39,245 nucleotides of DNA from Clostridiales bacterium (GCA_015056125.1 SVGW01000025.1:1-39245); one strand, 5' to 3'; counted from the stretch's first letter, positions 1 through 6,683 are shown. Notes: generated by a model from the letters alone, not told the origin. Numbers and translations: made by a program.

Positions 1-52
1 CGAAAGTACTTGGCTGGACACGGCCCGGGAGGATAGGTCGCCGCCGGATTCC
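1..52 (+). rRNA. rrf: 5S ribosomal RNA, 3' end only
   Basis: The first ~50 bases match the conserved 3' third of bacterial 5S rRNA: the loop/helix segment CGAAAGTACTTGG, then GGGAGGATAGGTCGCCGCC and the closing GGATT strand that pairs with the missing 5' end. The rest of the gene, and probably a whole rRNA operon, lies upstream of the window. The exact 3' end is estimated to within a few bases. A hairpin terminator follows at once. Confidence 0.9.
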
Positions 53-56
53 ATTT

Positions 57-86
57 GACGAGTTTCTTCACAAACTCGTCTTTTTT
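57..86 (+). terminator. Intrinsic terminator of the rRNA operon
   Basis: A perfect 9-bp stem, GACGAGTTT / AAACTCGTC, with a six-base loop is followed by a run of six T. It sits a few bases after the 5S rRNA end, as expected for the end of an rRNA operon. Confidence 0.9.
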
Positions 87-90
87 GTAT

Positions 91-117
91 TTGACCTGGG
101 AAAACAATTGTGATAAT
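91..117 (+). promoter_or_regulatory. Putative sigma-A promoter for the accessory gene cluster
   Basis: TTGACC at 91-96 is a good -35 box. The -10 is either GATAAT at 112-117 with an upstream TG (extended -10, 15-bp spacer) or TAATAT at 114-119 (17-bp spacer). It lies directly after the rRNA terminator and in front of the run of same-strand genes at 166-3288, so it probably drives them. Confidence 0.65.
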
Positions 118-165
118 ATACCTACTGCATTCTTTGTCGTAAAAAAATATATATAGGAGTACAAT

Positions 166-267
166 ATGAAGCTTTTATATATTGCTATTGACGATGCCAT
201 GGCACAGGCGGCAACCGAAGCGTGCATGGATGGGCTGCTGTTTACTGGGAAATGCGACAAGCCATAA
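166..267 (+). CDS. Small ORF of 33 residues, function unknown
   Basis: ATG at 166 is preceded by ATAGGAGT with proper spacing and lies about 50 bases after the predicted promoter. The frame runs 33 codons to TAA at 265-267 and ends 22 bases before the methyltransferase gene. The product starts MKLLYIAIDDAMAQ and ends GKCDKP; it has no obvious signal peptide or known motif. It may be a leader peptide, the remaining head of a decayed gene, or a genuine small protein. No family was recognised, so only the promoter and ribosome site support it. Confidence 0.4.
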   Translation: MKLLYIAIDDAMAQAATEACMDGLLFTGKCDKP

Positions 268-289
268 TACGTTTGAGAGAGGAAATGAT

Positions 290-937
290 ATGAATCATCT
301 TGTGGCTCAGTGGTATGAAGAGAAAGAAAACGTTGATGAAATGCATAATTGGAATCCCGGACTAAAAGAATGGGAACAGTCAGTGGCTGGTTTTTTTCCT
401 TCTCACGCGAGCGTATTGGATATTGGTTGCGGCTTGGGTAGGGAAGCATTTGCTTTATCGGATTTGGGTCATGCTGTTGTTGGAATTGATATTTCAAAGG
501 AAGTGATCTTACAGGTAAAGCAAATATCTTCTGAAAAAGGATATCATATTCCATTTTATGAATATAATGGCGAACTTCTGGATTTTCCTGCAGAGGCTTT
601 TGACGTTGTGGTGATATGGGCTCAAACCTTTGGTTTACTCTATGGAAACAAGTATAAGAAAGATTATTTGGCGGAATGCAAGCGTGTTCTGAAAAAAGGA
701 GGTCTGCTCAGCTTTTCTACTCATGACTATCATTACTTGAAGGAAAAATATCCGAATTGCTTGTGCGGTAGGAAATTTTATCCATATTTTAATGCGGAAA
801 TATACTGGGAAACATTTGAAGCGACTGATTTGATGCGGTTTGCAAACCAGGCAGGCATGGACGTGGTTCTTTGCGAAAAAGGAAACATCTATCGACCGGA
901 AGATGGAACAATTCTGCATTGCTTATGCAAAAAATAA
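290..937 (+). CDS. Class I SAM-dependent methyltransferase
   Basis: A 215-residue protein with the Rossmann-fold S-adenosylmethionine motif I VLDIGCGLG at residues 42-50, an acidic end of strand 2 (VVGIDIS) and a motif near FDVVVIWAQ, all typical of small class I methyltransferases acting on small molecules or biosynthetic intermediates. The substrate cannot be read from sequence. The ATG at 290 is chosen because GAGAGGAAATGAT supplies a ribosome site; the open frame extends upstream without an RBS. The gene is more A+T-rich than the housekeeping genes further on, and has runs of rarer codons (TTA, ATA, AGG), hinting at recent acquisition together with its neighbours. It is followed after 57 bases by a GNAT gene. 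Confidence 0.85.
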   Translation: MNHLVAQWYEEKENVDEMHNWNPGLKEWEQSVAGFFPSHASVLDIGCGLGREAFALSDLGHAVVGIDISKEVILQVKQISSEKGYHIPFYEYNGELLDFPAEAFDVVVIWAQTFGLLYGNKYKKDYLAECKRVLKKGGLLSFSTHDYHYLKEKYPNCLCGRKFYPYFNAEIYWETFEATDLMRFANQAGMDVVLCEKGNIYRPEDGTILHCLCKK

Positions 938-994
938 AAATCAAAGATTGATGAGCGCTTTTGTTCCACTACACGTTCAAAATAGGAGAAAAAA

Positions 995-1534
995 ATGCTT
1001 ACTCTTCTTAGAAGGTCGCCTGAATATGTGGGGGGTTACAGGGAATATTGCCAAGAGCTTTATGATCATAACGTTGTTTACTTCCGGCCGACCAACCCTG
1101 AACGGATTGATGATCATTGGTTTGAACGTACCAAGGAATGGTATGACAGAAAAGAAGCCGGATTGATTCCTGGCCAGCCGACGAGCATTCATTATTGGGC
1201 AGTGGATGACGGAAAATTCATTGGTGAATTTCAGCTGAGGCTGGAGCTGACGGAAGAAGTGATGAAGGGTATTGGCAGTGTAGGCTATGCTGTAAGGGTA
1301 TCTGAGCAGGGAAAAGGATATGGAAAAGAAATATTAAAGCAGGGCCTGACAATTGCCAAAGCGTATGGGATGAGCAAGGTGCTTTTGAACATTAATTCGA
1401 CAAATGAAGCATCGATCCATGTGTGTGAAGGGATGGGCGGCAGGCTGATGGATACGGTAAAAGCCTATAACGAGGCTGAGGGGGAACATCTTATGCGCAG
1501 ATATTGGATTGATCTGGCTGAAGAAGGGAATTGA
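995..1534 (+). CDS. GNAT family N-acetyltransferase
   Basis: A 179-residue protein with the GCN5-related acetyltransferase core. It carries the acetyl-CoA pyrophosphate-binding signature QGKGYG at residues 105-110 after the beta-strand VGYAVRVSE, then the helix KEILKQGLTIAKAYGM, the strand KVLLNIN and the later N-E-A-S segment that positions a second acetyl-CoA contact. The N-terminal half (PERIDDHWFERTKEWYDRK) resembles the predicted-acetyltransferase group COG3981. AGGAGA lies 8 bases before ATG 995. The acceptor is unknown; such enzymes act on amino groups of antibiotics, metabolites or proteins. It shares the A+T-rich composition of the methyltransferase gene. Confidence 0.85.
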   Translation: MLTLLRRSPEYVGGYREYCQELYDHNVVYFRPTNPERIDDHWFERTKEWYDRKEAGLIPGQPTSIHYWAVDDGKFIGEFQLRLELTEEVMKGIGSVGYAVRVSEQGKGYGKEILKQGLTIAKAYGMSKVLLNINSTNEASIHVCEGMGGRLMDTVKAYNEAEGEHLMRRYWIDLAEEGN

Positions 1535-1538
1535 AATT

Positions 1539-2057
1539 GTGGAATATCAAGGCACATTATCTTCTGCAAAGGAATTTGCCGCACAAGGACGTTTGGAAGA
1601 GTGGGTGCACGCCTATTTGGTTTCAGACGGACGGAATCAGGATTTTTCCCGCGGGTTGAAAGGACAGAAGCGTTTTTTTCTGGGGCCATGTGAAATGCCC
1701 CTTTCTCTTTTCAGGCGTTGCTGCGGACCGGAAGACAATATGCAATGGCGGGTGAACCGGGAAGGATTTGAGCGACGTGTGGATGGCCTGATGGATGCGA
1801 TGAGGCATAATGCCGATATACCGCCGCTTATTGTTCATTTTTCACTGGAAAACGGCCATGGAGCTTTTGAATTGAATGACGGAAATCATCGCTGGGAGGC
1901 TTACAGGAGATTGGGCATGAATCAATGCCATGTGATTTTCTGGATTACGGATGAGGATGAATATCATTTTTTCCAGAAGGAATATGGTTTCCAATTGCAT
2001 GATTACTGCAGTTCTATTGGAGGGGAGAACGCTGTGCATGAAAATAGAATATTGTAA
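1539..2057 (+). CDS. ParB/sulfiredoxin-fold domain protein
   Basis: A protein of about 172 residues that contains the signature NDGNHRWEAYRRLG around residues 113-126, the hallmark of ParB/Srx-like folds where DGxHR binds a nucleotide. Before it, PPLIVHFSL and GAFEL form the expected strands. GTG at 1539 is taken as the start because AAGAAGGGA lies 9 bases upstream; a TTG at 1509 inside the preceding gene would add ten residues but has no RBS. The 3' end overlaps the next gene by 20 bases, so the two are probably translated together. There is no partition partner nearby, so chromosome segregation is unlikely; small solitary members of this fold are uncharacterised. Confidence 0.7.
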   Translation: MEYQGTLSSAKEFAAQGRLEEWVHAYLVSDGRNQDFSRGLKGQKRFFLGPCEMPLSLFRRCCGPEDNMQWRVNREGFERRVDGLMDAMRHNADIPPLIVHFSLENGHGAFELNDGNHRWEAYRRLGMNQCHVIFWITDEDEYHFFQKEYGFQLHDYCSSIGGENAVHENRIL

Positions 2058-2502
2058 AAAAGAAAGCTTCACGGTGATTGGCAAGGAAGGCTCCACCAAT
2101 GATGGAAGCGGGTTCATACAGCGCCTATGGGCAGACGCCAATGGCCATTTTAATGAGGTGGCGCATTTGGCCAAGCGGGATGAAGAGGGAAAACTGGTGG
2201 GCATTTGGGGCGCCATGAGCGATTTTTCCCGCTCTTTCCAGCCGTGGGAGGAAAGCTTTACCAGAGGCTTGTACCTGGCGGGGATAGAATGCCATGCGGA
2301 TGCCGAACTGCCGGCAGGATGGACCAAATGGATCGTGCCAGGGTATGAGTACATCCGCGCAGCATGCGATGGCCCAACGATTTTTGCAGATGCGCTGGCT
2401 TATCTGCAAGAAAATCAGCTTTCTCTTGCAGGTGCGGTGCATGATTTCACTGATCCCGGAACGGGAAAGAATTATATGTATTTTCCTGTGAGACGACTGT
2501 AA
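2038..2502 (+). CDS. GyrI-like / AraC effector-binding domain protein
   Basis: A 154-residue stand-alone member of the GyrI-like small-molecule-binding superfamily (the effector domain found at the C-terminus of many AraC regulators). Family hallmarks are the opening strand pair YCKKESFTVIGKEG, the central segment IWGAMSDFS, the strand YLAGIECHADAELP, the W-x-x-W/I-V-P-G-Y-E-Y strand, and the C-terminal YFPVRRL. There is no DNA-binding domain. ATG 2038 follows GGAGGGGAGAAC and overlaps the end of the ParB-like gene. Such free domains may bind or hydrolyse hydrophobic small molecules or inhibit gyrase; which one applies here is unknown. Confidence 0.8.
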   Translation: MKIEYCKKESFTVIGKEGSTNDGSGFIQRLWADANGHFNEVAHLAKRDEEGKLVGIWGAMSDFSRSFQPWEESFTRGLYLAGIECHADAELPAGWTKWIVPGYEYIRAACDGPTIFADALAYLQENQLSLAGAVHDFTDPGTGKNYMYFPVRRL

Positions 2503-2517
2503 TAAAAGGAGAAGAAG

Positions 2518-3288
2518 ATGGATTATCGGCTGCTGATCACGGATCTGGATGGGACGCTGCTGCGAAAGGATAAAAGTATTTCCCGCCGCACGTTGCTCGC
2601 ATTGGAAAAATGCAGGCGGAAAGGGATTTTGGTGGCCTTTGCTACGGCCAGATCGGAAATGGAAGCCAAGCGATTCATTGAAAAAGTTCATCCGGATATG
2701 GTGATTTTAAATGGCGGGGCGGCTATTTTCCATTTGGACAAAATGATTTATCGGAAACTGCTGGATCGGGATACGGTGAAGGGCATCGTGGATATGTGCA
2801 GGGAATTATCCCAAGGCGAAATTACGGTGGATGCAGATGATGGGTATTATTGGAATTATCAAAGCGGGGAAGATTTGGATCAAGACCATGCCGAAGCCAT
2901 CTACGATGATTTTACTCATTTTCATCGACCTGCCTATAAGGTGACGCCCTGGATTGAAAGGGAAGAAGACGCAGCAAAGATCGCCCATGCATTTCCCGAT
3001 TGCGAAATGCTCAGCTTCACCGGGGAATGCTGGCGGCGCTTTGCAGCCAAGGGGGCGGATAAGGTATCGGCCATTGGCTGGCTTTCTGATTACTTGGGCA
3101 TAACCATGAAACAGATCATTGCCTTTGGCGATGATTACAACGACGTGGGCATGCTGAAAGCCGTGGGAATGGGCGTGGCGATGGAAAACGGCATAGAGGA
3201 AATAAAGAAAATGGCAGATGCCGTCACCCTTTCCAATGAAGCGGACGGGGTGGCAGCGTATATTGAAAAACATATTCTGGAGGAATAA
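2518..3288 (+). CDS. Cof-type HAD-IIB phosphatase
   Basis: A 256-residue haloacid-dehalogenase-like hydrolase. Motif I is DLDGT at residues 9-13 (nucleophile Asp9, acid/base Asp11), motif II is the T-A-R of AFATARSEMEA, motif III is the lysine of GADKVSAIGWL, and motif IV is GDDYNDVGML. The large cap inserted between motifs II and III is the alpha/beta C2 type, so it belongs to the Cof/YidA group that dephosphorylates sugar phosphates, flavin mononucleotide or pyridoxal phosphate in the cytoplasm. AAAAGGAGAAG gives the ribosome site. It is last in the cluster, 15 bases after the GyrI-like gene. Confidence 0.9.
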   Translation: MDYRLLITDLDGTLLRKDKSISRRTLLALEKCRRKGILVAFATARSEMEAKRFIEKVHPDMVILNGGAAIFHLDKMIYRKLLDRDTVKGIVDMCRELSQGEITVDADDGYYWNYQSGEDLDQDHAEAIYDDFTHFHRPAYKVTPWIEREEDAAKIAHAFPDCEMLSFTGECWRRFAAKGADKVSAIGWLSDYLGITMKQIIAFGDDYNDVGMLKAVGMGVAMENGIEEIKKMADAVTLSNEADGVAAYIEKHILEE

Positions 3289-3289
3289 G

Positions 3290-3460
3290 ATGGAGCGGCG
3301 CATCAAGCCTATTTCTCAGAAGTATTTCGTAAAAGCGCTGGAGCTGGTGGAGCAGGTATTGCATGGGCGGCATGCCGGTTGCGGATTGGAAAAGCCGGTA
3401 AAAATGATACAGGGAAAATCCTGCGCGGATAGGGCGGATTTCAGATGCGTTTCTGCGTAA
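3290..3460 (+). pseudogene. Truncated gene head, possibly a GNAT acetyltransferase
   Basis: ATG 3290 follows the TAA of the HAD gene and uses CTGGAGGAATAAG as a ribosome site. The first ~24 residues (MERRIKPISQKYFVKALELV) read like the beginning of many GNAT proteins, but the rest of the 56-residue frame is low-complexity and matches nothing I recognise. It faces the AraC-like remnant on the other strand. I infer a gene cut off by a deletion; a short real protein is the alternative. Confidence 0.35.
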
Positions 3461-3495
3461 TCCAGCGTATCCTGCATAATCCTTCGATAGTCCAT
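3316..3495 (-). pseudogene. Truncated AraC-family regulator, N-terminus only
   Basis: On the minus strand, AAGGAGGAAAGCGC precedes ATG at 3495. The first 26 residues (MDYRRIMQDTLDYAETHLKS and then ALSAQD) are the classic first helices of an AraC/XylS DNA-binding domain of the kind fused to GyrI-like effector domains. The similarity stops near 3415, before the first helix-turn-helix, and the remaining frame looks like noise. The intact ribosome site and start point to a fairly recent deletion. Confidence 0.55.
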
Positions 3496-3642
3496 GCGCT
3501 TTCCTCCTTTCTCTGATTTGCAGCTGCAGCTATAGGATAGCACATCATCATGAAAAATGCATTTCCCGGCTTGCTAAAGTTTTTCAGGCGCAGTATGAAT
3601 TGTAAAATGTGCGCTTGATGCCATGAAATGCCAGGATTCTCC

Positions 3643-3671
3643 TTGACATTGACCGGGCAATTTTTTATAAT
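3643..3671 (+). promoter_or_regulatory. Consensus sigma-A promoter
   Basis: TTGACA at 3643-3648 and TATAAT at 3666-3671, both perfect, lie 17 bp apart. The start of transcription would fall about 35 bases before the ribosome site of the secreted SH3 protein. No operator-like repeat is evident, so strong constitutive expression is likely. Confidence 0.9.
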
Positions 3672-3715
3672 CAAGCCAGAAAGGAATAAGATGAAACAAA
3701 AAAGGAGGAGAAAAA

Positions 3716-4474
3716 ATGAAAAATATCCGTCGCATCGCCGCTGCATTGCTTTGCCTGGTGCTGCTGTGCTCGGCTTCTGCCGCGCTGGCCTATAGCTTTG
3801 CGGATAATTATCCCCTGTATATCGTGGAAAGCTATCAGCCAAACGGCTATTGCTATCTCTATGATCAGCCCAGCGATATCACCGGCCGTAATCTGGGCCG
3901 CTACAATAACGGCGCGTTTATGAAGGTGATTCAGTTCAATGCCAAAAACGGCTATGCTCATGTGATATGCCAGGATGGCAAGGTGGGCTATGTGCATAAT
4001 TACAGCATTACGCAGTACATGGATACCTACCGCCGCCCCATCTATCGCATTTACAGCACCAGCCCGGCAGGCTATTGCTACCTTTATGATAAGCCCAGTT
4101 CTGTAAACGGAAAAAACCTGGGCCGTCACAACAACGGAGAATACGTGGAAGTGCTGGATTGGGACGCCAGCGATCAATATGCCAGGGTGCAATGCTGGAA
4201 GGACGGGAAATATGGCTATATCGCCAAAACCGCTTTGGTCTACGCAGGGGACAGCATGCCCTATGACGATGTGGCCTATGTAAACAGCACCCAGCCCAAG
4301 GGCTATTGCTATCTTTATGATAAGCCCAGCTCTGTAAAGGGCCGCAATCTGGGCCGCCATAATAATGGTGAAGCGGTATTCATTATCAATTGGGATGCCG
4401 ATAGCACCTACGCGCAAGTGGAATGCATGGATGGCAAGATCGGCTATATCAATAAAAATAGCCTGGAGCGCTAA
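3716..4474 (+). CDS. Secreted protein with three bacterial SH3-like repeats
   Basis: A 252-residue protein with a typical signal peptide: basic MKNIRR, a hydrophobic core to about residue 20, and ASAALA before a likely cleavage site at residues 25/26. The mature part is three repeats of about 75 residues, each starting with GYCYLYDxPSS (first copy at residue 44), then GRNLGRxNNGE, a strand ending in V-I/L, and YAxVxCxDGKxGYI. This is the SH3b pattern found in exported cell-wall or peptide-binding proteins. There is no lipobox, LPXTG signal or catalytic domain, so it is probably released or held by wall contacts. AAAGGAGGAG is the ribosome site, and it is a single-gene unit with its own promoter and terminator. 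Confidence 0.85.
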   Translation: MKNIRRIAAALLCLVLLCSASAALAYSFADNYPLYIVESYQPNGYCYLYDQPSDITGRNLGRYNNGAFMKVIQFNAKNGYAHVICQDGKVGYVHNYSITQYMDTYRRPIYRIYSTSPAGYCYLYDKPSSVNGKNLGRHNNGEYVEVLDWDASDQYARVQCWKDGKYGYIAKTALVYAGDSMPYDDVAYVNSTQPKGYCYLYDKPSSVKGRNLGRHNNGEAVFIINWDADSTYAQVECMDGKIGYINKNSLER

Positions 4475-4519
4475 TGAAAGCAAGAACAAGGGCGGGCCGC
4501 TGATAAACCCAGCAAACGC

Positions 4520-4554
4520 AAAAATGGCTGCAAGCATGCGGCCATTTTTGTTTT
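4520..4554 (+). terminator. Intrinsic terminator after the SH3-repeat gene
   Basis: AAAAATGGC and GGCCATTTTT flank a small GC loop region, and the right arm runs into TTTTTGTTTT. It lies 45 bases after the stop codon. The A-run on the left arm may let it act in both directions. Confidence 0.8.
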
Positions 4555-4561
4555 CTGCGTT

Positions 4562-4623
4562 GGCGTCGGCAGCAAAATGCGATCACTTACGTCCGTGTAA
4601 GCTCCCTTTTTTGCAGCCTCGCC
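4562..4623. repeat. Nested imperfect inverted repeat (structured intergenic element)
   Basis: Three nested arms pair in order: GGCG (4562-4565) with CGCC (4620-4623), GGCAGCAAAA (4568-4577) with TTTTGCAGCC (4609-4618; one mismatch), and CTTAC (4586-4590) with GTAAG (4597-4601). It lies between two terminators with no gene. A second short inverted repeat, AATCATTG/CAATGATT, follows at 4657-4679. It could be a small RNA, a remnant of a miniature mobile element or a dispersed repeat; nothing in the window decides this. Confidence 0.5.
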
Positions 4624-4682
4624 GCCTTGACTTGCAGGATTTGTCTCAGTCTGCCCAATCATTGCCTTTGTCAATGATTTGG

Positions 4683-4713
4683 GGCGGGCCGCCGTGGCGC
4701 CCCGCCTCTTTTT
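4683..4713 (+). terminator. G+C-rich intrinsic terminator
   Basis: GGCGGG (4683-4688) pairs with CCCGCC (4701-4706), with an inner CGCC/GGCG helix, and is followed by TCTTTTT. It has no coding gene directly before it, so it may close a transcript from the structured element at 4562-4623 or act as a second barrier. Confidence 0.6.
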
Positions 4714-4735
4714 GTGGCATGAAATGGGCGGACGG

Positions 4736-4764
4736 TTGCACGGACAATGGAAATATGATAAAAT
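4736..4764 (+). promoter_or_regulatory. Putative promoter for the FAD-synthetase-like gene
   Basis: TTGCAC at 4736-4741 and TAAAAT at 4759-4764 are 17 bp apart. The gene starts 65 bases further on. No FMN riboswitch pattern was seen in the short leader. Confidence 0.55.
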
Positions 4765-4828
4765 ACGAAGGTGTCTTCCGTTAATAAGGGACATACGATG
4801 GATTTAGAAACCAAAGAGGAGCTTAATC

Positions 4829-5386
4829 ATGATACAGGAAAGCGCGCCCAGCGTGGTGTGCCTGGGTTTTTTTGATGGGGTGCATCGGGGGCATCTGGCG
4901 CTTTTGGAAACGGCCTGCCGGGCGGCAAAGGAGGAGCATCTTCAGGTGTGCGTGCACACCTTCGATCATGCTCCAGGAGTCAAGCGATTTGAACTGACCA
5001 CCTTGGAAGAAAGAATTCGCCTGCTGAAGGAAGCGGGGGCGGATCGGGTGGCCGTCAGCGTATTTGATCAGGATATGCGCCATATGAGCGGCGAAGATTT
5101 TTTTGATAAAATTGTGATGGAAAAGTTGGGGGCCCGGCATGTGGTATGCGGAGATGATCACCGCTTTGGCTATAAGGGCGCTTGCGGCGTAAAGGAATTG
5201 GAAAAAATGTGCCGGGAGAATGGCGTTGGGCTTTCTGTGGTGCCGCCGGTGACGCTGCCTGGAGGCGAAAGAATTTCCAGCACGGCCATTCGCCAGGCCA
5301 TTGAACAGGGCGATGAGGATTTGGTATTTAGGATGCTGGGGCGCCCTGCGGATGAAAATATGAAAAGGCGGGCCGGTCTGGTATAA
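4829..5386 (+). CDS. FAD synthetase domain protein (RibF N-terminal type, no kinase domain)
   Basis: A 185-residue nucleotidyltransferase of the HIGH superfamily as found in the N-terminal half of RibF, which adenylates FMN to FAD. Key motifs are GFFDGVHRGH at residues 13-22, the FD segment VHTFDHAPG, the GDDHRFGYKG loop, and ISSTAIRQAI at the C-terminus. Full RibF has about 310 residues with a riboflavin kinase domain after ISSTxIR; here the frame stops right after that motif and MLGRPADEN, so the kinase is absent and no kinase frame follows. It could be a mono-functional FAD synthetase or a related adenylyltransferase. GAGGAG before ATG 4829 is the ribosome site. The CDF exporter gene follows after 56 bases. 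Confidence 0.8.
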   Translation: MIQESAPSVVCLGFFDGVHRGHLALLETACRAAKEEHLQVCVHTFDHAPGVKRFELTTLEERIRLLKEAGADRVAVSVFDQDMRHMSGEDFFDKIVMEKLGARHVVCGDDHRFGYKGACGVKELEKMCRENGVGLSVVPPVTLPGGERISSTAIRQAIEQGDEDLVFRMLGRPADENMKRRAGLV

Positions 5387-5442
5387 GCAGAGGATTTTCT
5401 GCATTGAATAGGAAGGATTGGAAAAGGAAGGGAGGCTGGGCG

Positions 5443-6633
5443 ATGATAGCCTGGCTCATAAAAAAATTTATTAACAATGCAGAGCAGACGGAAAATCAAG
5501 AGGTGCGCCATGCCTATGGCAAGCTGGGCGCACTGGCTGGAATGGCGCTGAATCTGCTGCTATCTTCGGTGAAGATTTTGTTGGGGCTGCTCTCCGGATC
5601 CGTGGCCATTGCGGCGGATGGCGTGAATAATCTTTCTGATGCTGGAGGCAGCCTGATTTCTCTCATCGCCGTGCAAATGGCGCAAAAGCCCAATGATGAT
5701 GAGCATCCCTTTGGCCATGGGCGCATTGAATATCTGGGCGCTTTGGCGGTGGGCATCCTGATCGCCTTTTTCGGCGTGGAGCTTCTATCTTCGGGAATTA
5801 AAGGAATCATCCATCCCCAGTTGGCTTCTTTTTCCTGGCTGACCGTGGCGCTGCTGTTGGTCGGCCTGCTGATCAAATTGTGGATGAGTCGCTTTTACCG
5901 CGCTTTGGGCAGCAAAACGGATAATTTGACTTTGATGGCCGCCGCCAAGGATAGCCTGAGTGATGCGCTTTCTACTGGCGCGGTGGTTCTTTCCGCTTTG
6001 GCCGCGCTATTGTTTCATCTGCCCATCGATGGCTACGTGGGCGCGGCGGTATCCTTGCTGGTGCTCAAGGCTGCCTGGGACGTACTTAAGGATACCGTGA
6101 CCAGGCTTTTGGGCGGGCAGCCCGACCGGGAAACGGGCAAGCAACTGGTGAAGATGCTGATGAACTATCCCGGTATCCTGGGCGTACATGATCTGGTGCT
6201 TCATGATTATGGCCCAGGCCGCTCCATGGCTTCTGTGCATGCGGAGATCGCGGCAGACAGCGATCTGGTGGCCATCCATGAAGTGATCGATACAGCAGAA
6301 CGGGAAATTTCCGAAAAGCTGGGCATTCCTACCTGCGTGCATATGGATCCCATCCTCACCCGGGATGAAAAAACGGAAACTGCCCGGGCCCAAATGGCGG
6401 AATATCTTTCTTCCATGAATCCGCCCTTACAATTACATGATTTTCGCCGGGTGCCGGGAGAAAGGAATATCAATCTGGTATTCGATGTGCTTTTGCCACC
6501 GGAAGCCGGGGAACTGAACGCTTTGAAAAACGGCATCAATGCTCATGCCAAAACATTGGATCCGCGCTATCGCTGCGTGATTCATTTTGACCGAGATTAT
6601 TTTTCACAAAATAAAAAGTCCAAAGAGGAATAG
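5443..6633 (+). CDS. Cation diffusion facilitator exporter, probably manganese
   Basis: A 396-residue membrane protein of the CDF family: six hydrophobic segments in residues ~25-220, then a cytoplasmic ferredoxin-like dimerisation domain (residues ~235-310) and an extra C-terminal stretch of about 80 residues. The metal-site motifs are N62-x3-D66 (VNNLSD) in helix 2 and D170-x3-D174 (KDSLSD) in helix 5. Zinc exporters such as YiiP have D-x3-D and H-x3-D; an Asn/Asp/Asp/Asp quartet is the pattern described for Mn exporters such as MntE. HPFGHGRIEYL is the conserved loop after helix 2. ATG 5443 is preferred over an upstream TTG because GGAAGGGAGG lies 8 bases upstream. No yybP-type riboswitch is visible. 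Confidence 0.85.
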   Translation: MIAWLIKKFINNAEQTENQEVRHAYGKLGALAGMALNLLLSSVKILLGLLSGSVAIAADGVNNLSDAGGSLISLIAVQMAQKPNDDEHPFGHGRIEYLGALAVGILIAFFGVELLSSGIKGIIHPQLASFSWLTVALLLVGLLIKLWMSRFYRALGSKTDNLTLMAAAKDSLSDALSTGAVVLSALAALLFHLPIDGYVGAAVSLLVLKAAWDVLKDTVTRLLGGQPDRETGKQLVKMLMNYPGILGVHDLVLHDYGPGRSMASVHAEIAADSDLVAIHEVIDTAEREISEKLGIPTCVHMDPILTRDEKTETARAQMAEYLSSMNPPLQLHDFRRVPGERNINLVFDVLLPPEAGELNALKNGINAHAKTLDPRYRCVIHFDRDYFSQNKKSKEE

Positions 6634-6654
6634 CCCCTCATTTATATTTTTTTC

Positions 6655-6683
6655 TTGCCATATCCCTGAAAACAGGGTAAAAT
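6655..6683 (+). promoter_or_regulatory. Promoter for the frr operon, with a hairpin in the spacer
   Basis: TTGCCA at 6655-6660 and TAAAAT at 6678-6683 have a 17-bp spacer. Inside the spacer CCCTG (6664-6668) and CAGGG (6673-6677) form an inverted repeat, which could be a regulator site. The frr start codon is 40 bases downstream. Confidence 0.65.

Noticed and set aside
4475-4828. FMN riboswitch before the FAD-synthetase-like gene
   Set aside because: The conserved FMN aptamer blocks are not visible; the structured element lies before the promoter.
5387-5442. Manganese (yybP-ykoY) riboswitch before the CDF gene
   Set aside because: Only 56 bases are available, too short for the aptamer, and the conserved motifs were not seen; just a weak GCAGA/TCTGC hairpin.
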